In this document: positions 1 through 5,807 of the stretch, piece by piece
Numbering within the stretch: the stretch's first letter is position 1
Layout of the letters: every line of letters starts with the position of its first letter
From: Candidatus Nomurabacteria bacterium
GTDB lineage: Bacteria; Patescibacteriota; Saccharimonadia; Saccharimonadales; Saccharimonadaceae
Assembly: GCA_031262565.1 (NCBI GenBank)
Contig: JAISHL010000018.1
Location: 1-9,380, forward strand
DNA length: 9,380 bases
Direction of reading: 5' to 3'
Notes under the pieces: model-generated
Told to the model about the DNA's origin: nothing
Databases searched by the model: none
What the model saw: only the letters and a program-made list of their open reading frames with translations
Program-made: the position numbers and the translations under genes

Positions 1-227
1 AAGAAGCCTCAAAATCTGAGGATATGGGTAATTATTATAGAATTTCGGCAGACAATCGCGATCTGAACTATGATAAATATCTTTCAAATGGCGATAAGAA
101 GATTGAGAAAGCAACGGAATATACTTCGGCTAATACGGAGAGGCTCGATGTTGATGGGACAATTGAAAAAATTATGACAGCAAAATATGTTCGAGATGAG
201 TTTGAGAGGATGCATGGAAAATCTTAA
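1..227 (+). CDS. UDP-N-acetylglucosamine 4,6-dehydratase/5-epimerase (FnlA/CapE/WbjB type), C-terminal end only
   Basis: Only the last 74 or so codons lie in the window; the reading frame is open from base 3 and ends with TAA at 225-227. The tail reads EDMGNYYRISADNRDLNYDK and continues with a TERLDV motif. This matches the conserved C-terminus of the CapE/WbjB/FnlA branch of SDR nucleotide-sugar enzymes as I remember it (MGDYYRIPAD, DLNYDKYF, NTxRLDV). These enzymes act in the cytoplasm on UDP-GlcNAc, removing water across C4-C6 and inverting C5 to give a 4-keto-6-deoxy-L sugar. The NAD-binding Rossmann part and catalytic residues lie upstream and cannot be checked. The end overlaps the next gene's preferred start by 14 nt, and the next enzyme but one is a matching reductase, which supports the pathway. 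The ATG at 24 is internal, not the start. A CapD/FlaA1-type dehydratase is the main alternative. Confidence 0.85.
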   Translation, partial: EASKSEDMGNYYRISADNRDLNYDKYLSNGDKKIEKATEYTSANTERLDVDGTIEKIMTAKYVRDEFERMHGKS

Positions 228-975
228 TAAAAAAGATAATCCAAATATAGAGAACAGGGGAGTTTCATTAGAGGTTAAAACTGCAATAATGGAGCAAATT
301 GGTGATATGGAGCCAGATGCTATAGTGGTTCTATCTGGTGGCATTAGGCGACTCAAAGGCAATGCGAATGGAGCGAGTGAATATACGCCATCTTCTTGGG
401 GAAATGGTTTTGATGATGGGTATACTGGTTTGGTTACGGGGGCAAAGACGCGCACTATAGCAGCGGGTTCCGCAGTAGCTAAATTATTTAATAATATTCC
501 AATAGTCACAACTAGTGCTTCATCAAATGTAAATGATCCTTCTATGGCCGAAGTTTATGCTAATGACATGGAAAAACGAGGAATTGACTCTAATCGGATA
601 ACAAAAGAAGAAAGTTCTTACAGTACGATTAGCCAATATGTTGAGTTGATGAAATTAGCTAAAAAAAATGATTGGAAAAATCTAGCAGTAATAATAAATG
701 ACTATTGTCAACCTAGGGCGCGTATTTTATTTGATAAATTTGATCAGATTATCACTAACAACATACAGGCTAAAGAAATTTATAGGGATTTTTTATCGGA
801 TGGTCGCCAGATTAATTTTATTAGTAGCGAACCAATTATGGAGGCAATGTCGCCACATTATAAGGAGTATTTTAAGAAAGTGGAAGAGAGTGAACAATAT
901 AAGAAAATCGTAGCAAGTGAGGCGAATGGTGTTGAAGATATTAAGAATGGTAATTACTATGTGAGATTAAAGTAG
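214..975 (+). CDS. YdcF/DUF218-like (SanA/ElyC superfamily) soluble protein
   Basis: A 253-residue protein resembling the DUF218 fold: DAIVVLSGG (residues 35-43), a basic stretch TRTIAAGSAVAKLF (79-92), PIVTTSA (96-102), then MAEVYANDMEKRGI (111-124), the S-x-x-T element SSYSTIS (134-140), and a core strand LAVIIND followed by PRARILFDKF (167-176). In the family these correspond to IVLGGG, the E..VM...L...GV segment, the S.NT segment and the H..RA segment. SanA and ElyC have N-terminal membrane helices; none is seen here, so it is probably cytoplasmic. No family-wide reaction is established, and I do not assign one. I chose ATG 214 because GAGAGG at 204-209 sits 4 nt upstream; in-frame ATGs at 187 and 196 overlap the previous gene more. 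Its position between a nucleotide-sugar dehydratase and a reductase suggests a role in the same glycan pathway. Residues 44-78 and the C-terminal 70 residues look divergent from the family. Confidence 0.7.
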   Translation: MENLNKKDNPNIENRGVSLEVKTAIMEQIGDMEPDAIVVLSGGIRRLKGNANGASEYTPSSWGNGFDDGYTGLVTGAKTRTIAAGSAVAKLFNNIPIVTTSASSNVNDPSMAEVYANDMEKRGIDSNRITKEESSYSTISQYVELMKLAKKNDWKNLAVIINDYCQPRARILFDKFDQIITNNIQAKEIYRDFLSDGRQINFISSEPIMEAMSPHYKEYFKKVEESEQYKKIVASEANGVEDIKNGNYYVRLK

Positions 976-982
976 GAGGTGA
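974..982 (+). promoter_or_regulatory. Shine-Dalgarno site for the reductase gene
   Basis: AGGAGGTGA is a near-perfect anti-16S match. It overlaps the stop codon of the preceding gene (TAG at 973-975) and fixes the downstream start at ATG 985. The in-frame GTG at 979 lies inside this SD and is therefore not the start. The overlap implies translational coupling. Confidence 0.85.
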
Positions 983-984
983 AA

Positions 985-1854
985 ATGAATAAAAAAGTTT
1001 TAGTTCTTGGTGCAAATGGTATGTTGGGGCATATGGTAGTGCTGTATTTGCGCGAACAAGGTTACAGTGTTGACGCTTTATCTAATTCGCGAAAATTGGA
1101 CGACGAGACAATTTTAATGGATATAACAGATAAAAATACCTTTGAAGAGTTTTTAACAAAGCACAATTATGATGTGATTATAAATGCGGTTGGTATTTTA
1201 ATTCAGATGAGTGATAAGCGTCCAGATTTGGCGGCATATCTCAATTCTTATATGCCACACCAATTGGAGAACTTATTTAAAGATTCAGACACTAAGATTA
1301 TTCATTTTAGCACTGACTGCGTATTCTCTGGTAAGCATGCTCCATATTACGAGGATTCGGTTTATGATGGTGAGACTTTTTACGATAGAAGCAAAGCTCT
1401 TGGTGAAATTATGAACAATAAGGATTTGACTCTTCGGCAATCAATCATTGGTCCAGATATGAATGAGAACGGGGTTGGGCTATTTAACTGGTTCATGAAA
1501 CAATCTGGTGAAATAAGTGGTTATTCTAAGGCGGTTTGGAATGGAATTACGACATTAGAATTAGCTAAAGGTGTTGATGATGCAATCAGACAGAATTTAA
1601 CTGGGTTGTATCAGTTGGTTCCAAATGAAAATATTACAAAATTTAAATTGTTGGAATTATTCAATGAGGTCTTTGATAGAAAATTAATTATTAAAGACGA
1701 TAAAAAAAGCATGGATTCTAATAAGACGCTAATTAATACGCGCAAAGATTTCAAGCATGTGGTTCCTAACTATTCAGTTATGATTGGCGAGATGAGGGAT
1801 TGGATGGATGAGCATGGTGAGCTATATGGTCGCTATAATGAAGAGGGTAAATGA
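985..1854 (+). CDS. RmlD-like SDR reductase for a UDP-2-acetamido-2,6-dideoxy-L-hexose
   Basis: A 289-residue NAD(P)-dependent short-chain reductase resembling dTDP-4-dehydrorhamnose reductase. Seen: the Rossmann motif GANGMLG (residues 9-15), NAVGI (67-71), STDCVFSG (109-116; RmlD has STDYVFDG), and the catalytic Y-x-x-x-K at Y133-K137 (YDRSK). The length is that of RmlD. Placed behind a FnlA/WbjB-type dehydratase/epimerase, its likely job is to reduce the 4-keto intermediate of a UDP-linked 2-acetamido-2,6-dideoxy-L-sugar rather than to make dTDP-rhamnose; no rmlA, B or C is in view. It lacks the C-terminal cupin of the CapF/WbjC reductases of the L-FucNAc route, so it is closer in build to the RmlD-like reductase (WbvR) described for UDP-L-RhaNAc/L-QuiNAc. 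The product assignment is inference. Its TGA stop overlaps the next ATG (ATGA), indicating coupled translation. Confidence 0.8.
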   Translation: MNKKVLVLGANGMLGHMVVLYLREQGYSVDALSNSRKLDDETILMDITDKNTFEEFLTKHNYDVIINAVGILIQMSDKRPDLAAYLNSYMPHQLENLFKDSDTKIIHFSTDCVFSGKHAPYYEDSVYDGETFYDRSKALGEIMNNKDLTLRQSIIGPDMNENGVGLFNWFMKQSGEISGYSKAVWNGITTLELAKGVDDAIRQNLTGLYQLVPNENITKFKLLELFNEVFDRKLIIKDDKKSMDSNKTLINTRKDFKHVVPNYSVMIGEMRDWMDEHGELYGRYNEEGK

Positions 1855-3446
1855 ACGTTTTGTTCCTCGGCATGCCCGTCCCGCTTGACTTAATTAACGA
1901 GCAAGATCCTAAATGTCATCATGCTAAAATTGGTGCATTGGCACAAATAAATTTACTCCGCGGACTCAAAAGGGAGAAAGATAATGATATTAGGGTTATT
2001 ACGACAATGCCAGACGGAAAAGGAGGCGAAATAGATTTAGGAAATAACATTAATGCTCGAGTCGTGCCTAATTGGAGATCAGAAAGCTTCGGAATCTTTC
2101 TGGCGTCGCTAATCCCGACTAATACCGTGGCTTTTTTTAGTGAGATGCGAAAAATGAAACGGCTTCATAAAAACGAAAAAGTTATAGTTATGACATTGAA
2201 TACTGCTCTGCCGTTTTCAGTTCCAGTTTTGCTGTCTCGGATTTTTTATAAAAATATAACTTGGTGTCCGTTTTTAGTTGATTCAATTGAGACTCCGCAT
2301 TATGGTAATATTTTATTTCGTATAGCAAGTAGATTTAGTGTTTGGGTCGCAAAACATGCTGACGCGTCAATAACTTATAATGTGCCGAATTCGACTGACT
2401 ATATACCAAATAAACCTTATCTTGAATTGCTGTTTGGTGTTAATAAAAAGGATATGAAATTATATAAAGAGTATAAGCTGCCGAAAAATAAAAAGTTCAC
2501 GATTGCGTATGTTGGCGCATTGACGGATATATATAATTTTAAGGCCATTATTCAAGTGATCCAAAATACTGGCAAGAAATATCACTGGATATTTGCTGGA
2601 TATGGACCAAACGAGGATGTGATTCGAAAACTGTCGCGAGACAATAAATATGATGTGGAATATTTAGGCGTTTTGAGCCATGATGAAGCTATAAAATTAC
2701 ACAAGAGAGCGGATCTTTTGCTGTGTTTAAGACTAAGTGACGGATCCAAAGTGAATTCGTACTCCGCAAGATATGCCACTAGCGGAAAATTGACAGAATA
2801 TTTATGTTCGGGAACGCCAGTTTTAGCGACAGAAATAGGGGCGGTATCACCACAGATTAAGCCATTTTTAAATCTTATGACTGAAACGTCTGCTAAGGCT
2901 ATTCGGTCAAAAATAGAGGATATTGTGAAAAGTTATAAGCAAGAGACCGCAAAGGCAAAAGATGGGCAAAGCTTTGTCTTTGATATGTGCAGTGAAAAGT
3001 ATCAAAATGAGGCCGTGAATGATTTTATAGCCAATCTAGATGGTCAGACTAGCGATAATTCGACCAAATGTGATAAAATAAATCGTAAGATGAATTGGAT
3101 TTTGATTTTGCTTTATGTATCCTTAACTGCCGGTGGATTGATTTTGTTAAAATTAGGGACTGGTGGTAAGCCATTAGTTTCTTCTGTTGAGGGTCAAATA
3201 ATCTGGAATATAGGTATTGTATCTATATTGGGGCTGTTTTGTTATGGGGTGAGTTTCTTGCTTTATATGTTTTTAGTTTCAAAATTTGATTTGGGATATA
3301 TAGTCCCGCTTACGACTGGATTGGTGTATATTTTAGTATTCGCGGCATCATTTTTGGTGTTTAAAGAAGCCTTTTCTGTTATAAAAGTATTCGCAATTTG
3401 TTTGGTTATTAGCGGGGTGATTCTATTAAATCTGAAATCAAAGTAA
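1851..3446 (+). CDS. Fusion protein: GT-B family (GT4-like) glycosyltransferase plus C-terminal four-helix DMT/SMR-like membrane domain
   Basis: A 531-residue protein with two parts. Residues 1 to about 398 look like a GT-B glycosyltransferase: an N-terminal MNVLFLGMPVP strand, then the donor-binding half from FTIAYVGALTD (about 217-227), WIFAGYGP, YLGVLSHDEA, and GKLTEYLCSGTPVLATE (312-328), the usual nucleotide-sugar-binding E-x7-E region. After a polar linker (about 398-412) come four hydrophobic helices: about 416-434, 449-475, 480-502 and 507-527. The helix-1 end LILLKLGTGG and the GYIVPLTTGLVYIL segment resemble small multidrug resistance/EamA-half proteins such as EmrE and ArnE/ArnF. 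There is no stop, and no good SD before Met414 (3090), so this reads as one polypeptide. AGAGGG at 1842-1847 serves ATG 1851, which overlaps the upstream stop by 4 nt. Likely role (inference): adding a sugar at the inner membrane face, perhaps linked to carrier-lipid movement. Sugar and acceptor are unknown. Confidence 0.82.
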   Translation: MNVLFLGMPVPLDLINEQDPKCHHAKIGALAQINLLRGLKREKDNDIRVITTMPDGKGGEIDLGNNINARVVPNWRSESFGIFLASLIPTNTVAFFSEMRKMKRLHKNEKVIVMTLNTALPFSVPVLLSRIFYKNITWCPFLVDSIETPHYGNILFRIASRFSVWVAKHADASITYNVPNSTDYIPNKPYLELLFGVNKKDMKLYKEYKLPKNKKFTIAYVGALTDIYNFKAIIQVIQNTGKKYHWIFAGYGPNEDVIRKLSRDNKYDVEYLGVLSHDEAIKLHKRADLLLCLRLSDGSKVNSYSARYATSGKLTEYLCSGTPVLATEIGAVSPQIKPFLNLMTETSAKAIRSKIEDIVKSYKQETAKAKDGQSFVFDMCSEKYQNEAVNDFIANLDGQTSDNSTKCDKINRKMNWILILLYVSLTAGGLILLKLGTGGKPLVSSVEGQIIWNIGIVSILGLFCYGVSFLLYMFLVSKFDLGYIVPLTTGLVYILVFAASFLVFKEAFSVIKVFAICLVISGVILLNLKSK

Positions 3447-3456
3447 TAATGGGGAG

Positions 3457-3807
3457 TTAGTCTTTGGACAATTTAATTGATATTTCTTGATGTAATTCTC
3501 GCAAGGTTTTTTCAGTCTGGTCAATTCGTTGACGTTGGTGGTTAATGAGGTAGATTAGATAGATGATTGCGGTGGTTTGGGCGATGTCAAAAGTGCTGAA
3601 TGAGTCAGATTGGAAAATTGGACGACTAGTTAATAAATTGTAAACTGGAAATGAACCGCATAATACTAGAGTTATTATAAACCACATAATGAGCTGATGC
3701 GTAAAGTGGCGCTTGGTGGTCTTTTTGAGTTTGTATTGCGTTAATGCGTTAACTAGCGCAATAAGGATCACTGGTAAATTTAGAGCAATTAATAATAAAT
3801 ATCTCAT
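3457..3807 (-). CDS. DUF2304-like small membrane protein
   Basis: A 116-residue protein with three hydrophobic segments (about residues 3-22, 37-56 and 72-89), followed by a charged, probably helical tail (about 90-113, QRQRIDQTEKTLRELHQEIS). This layout, including a final helix running into a basic/acidic coiled tail, is that of DUF2304 proteins, which are commonly found beside GT2 glycosyltransferases. The exact biochemical role of the family is not known to me; a membrane partner or anchor for the glycosyltransferase is the natural guess. Its ATG overlaps the stop of the upstream GT2 gene by 4 nt (3804-3807), so the two are translated as a coupled pair. It ends 10 nt from the convergent plus-strand gene, with no clear terminator between them. 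Confidence 0.75.
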   Translation of the reverse strand: MRYLLLIALNLPVILIALVNALTQYKLKKTTKRHFTHQLIMWFIITLVLCGSFPVYNLLTSRPIFQSDSFSTFDIAQTTAIIYLIYLINHQRQRIDQTEKTLRELHQEISIKLSKD

Positions 3808-4508
3808 TCAAACATCTCCGTAATTCTTCGTCTGACTAATGATTTAACAATGTTTACGCCGTTCCAGTTGTTTTGCCCTTTGGTTTTACTATATTCTGTA
3901 TAAATGGCTTTGATTGGGTGTTCAGCGATTTTAAGTTTTGACTGTTTAGCTCTCCATAGCATTTCGCTGCAAAATTCGTAGCCAGTTGATTGCCATTCTA
4001 ATGTATTTAGGGCGCGTTTAGAGAAGACGCGTAAGCCAGATTGGCTGTCCGTAACGTTAACTCCAAACAGAGCCCAAGTAATAAAACTGAGTCCTTTGTT
4101 ACCTAAAATTTTTACTTTGCTCATACCTTGCGTGTTTATGAGTCGTGAGCCTATTAGTAAATCTATTTGGTTTTTTATTGCGTAATTAAGGCATTTGAGC
4201 GCGTCATTTGGGTCATGCTGACCATCGGCGTCCATGGTGATAGCCCAGTCAAAGTGATTTTGCTTAGCGTAGCTTAATCCGGTGGATGTTGCTGCGCCTG
4301 CTCCTTGATTTAAAATGTGATTTATTACGACCGCGCCAGATTTTTGCGCGGTTTTTTCTGAGTTGTCCGAGCTTTGGTCATTAATTACAATGATTTCTGT
4401 TTGGCAGGGTTGGCCTGCGAAAGTTTTTTTTGTTTGCGCCACTACTTCGCCAATAGTTTGGCTTTCATTGTAACAGGGTATGATGATTGCGACGCGCGGT
4501 GTTTTCAT
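3804..4508 (-). CDS. GT2 glycosyltransferase, polyprenyl-phosphate sugar synthase-like (DPM1/DPG synthase type)
   Basis: A 234-residue GT-A enzyme. Seen: VAIIIPCYNES (residues 6-16) opening the nucleotide-binding fold, EIIVINDQSSDNS (38-50), NQGAGAATSTGL (67-78), and the metal-binding D-x-D in MDADGQHDP (D93, D95). The acceptor-side elements IGSR (119-122), SQSGLRVFSKRA (155-166) and GYEFCSEMLWRA (176-187) are also present. This set is typical of dolichol/undecaprenyl-phosphate mannosyl- or glucosyltransferases, which load one sugar from a nucleotide donor onto a polyprenyl phosphate at the cytoplasmic membrane face. It has no membrane helix of its own, unlike longer relatives with C-terminal helices; the next gene in the pair is a three-helix DUF2304-like protein that may fill that role. 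The start is supported by an extended -10 six bases upstream, implying a leaderless message; there is no SD. Sugar specificity cannot be read. Confidence 0.88.
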   Translation of the reverse strand: MKTPRVAIIIPCYNESQTIGEVVAQTKKTFAGQPCQTEIIVINDQSSDNSEKTAQKSGAVVINHILNQGAGAATSTGLSYAKQNHFDWAITMDADGQHDPNDALKCLNYAIKNQIDLLIGSRLINTQGMSKVKILGNKGLSFITWALFGVNVTDSQSGLRVFSKRALNTLEWQSTGYEFCSEMLWRAKQSKLKIAEHPIKAIYTEYSKTKGQNNWNGVNIVKSLVRRRITEMFE

Positions 4509-4514
4509 GATAAT

Positions 4515-4525
4515 AGTTTAACATA
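4515..4525 (-). promoter_or_regulatory. Extended -10 promoter of the GT2-DUF2304 pair, probably leaderless
   Basis: On the minus strand the sequence reads TATGTTAAACT, then six bases (ATTATC), then the ATG at 4508-4506. TG-n-TAAACT is an extended -10. The -35 region 17 bp away (TGGCGT) is poor. Transcription would begin at or next to the ATG, and no SD lies between. The same arrangement recurs before ruvA and the helicase gene, which raises confidence. Confidence 0.6.
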
Positions 4526-4563
4526 AAGTATAGAGTTACGCCAGTTATTACGGGCGGCTAAAA

Positions 4564-4611
4564 TTGACTTTTGTGTGCCGTAGAGATATAATTAAAGCAA
4601 TTCAAGGGAGG
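4564..4611 (+). promoter_or_regulatory. Sigma-70-type promoter and SD of galE
   Basis: The -35 element is TTGACT (4564-4569) and the -10 is a perfect TATAAT (4587-4592), separated by exactly 17 bp. Transcription should start near 4599. GGGAGG at 4606-4611 is a strong SD, 7 nt before ATG 4619. This contrasts with the SD-less starts elsewhere in the window and lies in the 110-bp gap between the divergent GT2 gene and galE. Confidence 0.8.
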
Positions 4612-4618
4612 TCAAATT

Positions 4619-5638
4619 ATGAAAATTTTATTAACTGGTGGGGCGGGATATATAGGGTCGCACGTGGCGGTTGAGCTGTATAATGCTGGTCATACGGCGG
4701 TAATTGTGGATGATTTGTCAAATAGTAAAAAAGGGGTTATTAGTCGTATTAGTGAAATTGTTGGTGCGAAAGTTCCGTTTTATAAGGTGGATTTGCGTAA
4801 TAAAGACGAATTCCGAAAGGTCTTTCAAAAGGAAAAAATTGATGGTGTTATAAATTTTGCTGGACTTAAGGCGGTGGGAGAGTCGGTTGCTAAGCCACTG
4901 GAATATTATGATGATAATTTAATTACGCTGATTAATTTATTGGAGCTAATGCGTGAATTTAATGTTAAAAAATTTGTTTTTAGCTCTAGCGCGGCGGTTT
5001 ACGGCGGAAATCCAGATAAGTTGCCATATACGGAAGACAGCTTAGTTGGTTTAAATATTACTAGTCCATACGGACGCACGAAGTATTTTTCCGAGGAAAT
5101 CTTGCGTGATTATTGTGCGGTTGACCCAGATTTTCAGGTAATAGCGTTGCGTTATTTTAATCCAATTGGGGCGCACGAGTCGGGGCGAATTGGCGAAGAT
5201 CCGAGTGGTGTGCCGAATAATCTTGTGCCATATATTGCGCAAGTTGCCGTGGGACGGCTGGATCACGTGTCGGTTTATGGGGATGATTATGATACGCCAG
5301 ACGGCACTTGCGTGCGTGATTATTTGCATGTTGTTGATTTGGCAATTGGGCATGTTATGGCGTTAGGAAAATTAAAATCTGGAATTGATTTTCTTAATTT
5401 GGGAATTGGAAGTGGGGTATCTGTTTTAGAACTGATTAGAATGTATGAAAAAGCTGCTGGTCGCACTATTCCGTATGAGATTGCGCCGCGTAGGGCTGGG
5501 GATATTGACGCTATTTATGCATCGCCCGCTAAGGCTCAGAAGTTCTTAAATTGGCAAGCGAAGCGCTCAATTGAGCAGGCTTGCGTTGATTCGTGGTACT
5601 GGCAGTCGCAAAATCCGAATGGGTATGGTGAGGGATAG
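4619..5638 (+). CDS. galE: UDP-glucose 4-epimerase
   Basis: A 339-residue protein, the normal length for bacterial GalE. It interconverts UDP-Glc/UDP-Gal (and often UDP-GlcNAc/UDP-GalNAc) in the cytoplasm with tightly bound NAD. Seen: the NAD-binding GGAGYIGSH (residues 7-15), the VDDLSN segment (30-35), NFAGLKAVGES (79-89), catalytic SSSAAVYGG (122-130), Y151-x-x-x-K155 (YGRTK), RYFNPIGAHESG (178-189), IGEDPSGVPNNL (191-202), and the GTCVRDYLHVVDLA signature (229-242). All key residues are present. It supplies a galactose-type donor to the neighbouring glycosyltransferases. It has its own consensus promoter and SD, so it is probably expressed independently of the flanking genes. Exact substrate preference (acetylated or not) cannot be decided by eye. 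Confidence 0.96.
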   Translation: MKILLTGGAGYIGSHVAVELYNAGHTAVIVDDLSNSKKGVISRISEIVGAKVPFYKVDLRNKDEFRKVFQKEKIDGVINFAGLKAVGESVAKPLEYYDDNLITLINLLELMREFNVKKFVFSSSAAVYGGNPDKLPYTEDSLVGLNITSPYGRTKYFSEEILRDYCAVDPDFQVIALRYFNPIGAHESGRIGEDPSGVPNNLVPYIAQVAVGRLDHVSVYGDDYDTPDGTCVRDYLHVVDLAIGHVMALGKLKSGIDFLNLGIGSGVSVLELIRMYEKAAGRTIPYEIAPRRAGDIDAIYASPAKAQKFLNWQAKRSIEQACVDSWYWQSQNPNGYGEG

Positions 5639-5738
5639 ATTATTTGGGTGATCTGTCAAAGTGAATCATTAAAATCGATCAAATACTGGGCTTACTTATT
5701 ACGCTCATATTAAAATATTAAATCATACACGTCATGAT

Positions 5739-5777
5739 AAATTATGGATTTGCAGGTAACAAATTATGGATTTGCAG
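5739..5777 (+). repeat. Partial tandem duplication, 22-bp period
   Basis: The 17-mer AAATTATGGATTTGCAG occurs at 5739-5755 and again at 5761-5777, in the same orientation and offset by 22 bp, so the unit is present about 1.8 times. Each copy carries ATGGATTTGCAG. The first ATG (5744) opens a 13-codon frame ending with TAA at 5783-5785; the second (5766) opens in frame with the downstream ATPase. The repeat lies in the 169-nt stretch between galE and the preferred ATPase start. I see no RNA gene or convincing terminator in the rest of that stretch. Confidence 0.85.
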
Positions 5778-5789
5778 AAAAATAAGTTT

Positions 5790-5800
5790 AATGATAATAT
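5790..5800 (+). promoter_or_regulatory. Extended -10 promoter of the ATPase gene, probably leaderless
   Basis: AATGATAATAT contains TG-A-TAATAT, followed by 7 nt and ATG 5808. Seventeen bp upstream of the hexamer is TTGCAG (5772-5777), a partial -35 match that lies in the second repeat copy. No SD precedes ATG 5808. The same pattern is found at three other genes here, though this copy has 7 nt rather than 6. Confidence 0.45.
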
Positions 5801-5807
5801 TGTTGTT

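Noticed and set aside
84..509. Minus-strand open frame of 141 codons across the dehydratase end and DUF218-like gene
   Set aside because: It lies antisense to two genes with clear family motifs and shows no recognisable domain or start signal.
1852..1854. TGA recoded as glycine (Gracilibacteria/Absconditabacteria code)
   Set aside because: TGA here ends the reductase exactly at its normal length and overlaps the next ATG, and glycines in conserved motifs use GGN codons, so the standard code fits.
3437..3470. CAAAG...CTTTG inverted repeat between the convergent genes as a bidirectional terminator
   Set aside because: The stem is only 5 bp with a long loop and no U run; this is expected by chance in AT-rich DNA.
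5051..5353. Minus-strand open frames inside galE
   Set aside because: galE is intact over the same bases with all family motifs; the antisense products are composition artefacts.
5634..5657. Hairpin at the galE stop (GATAGATT / GATCTGTC, 8-nt loop) as a terminator
   Set aside because: The stem has two G-U pairs, is A-U rich, and is followed by AAAGTG rather than a U tract, so a rho-independent terminator is not supported.
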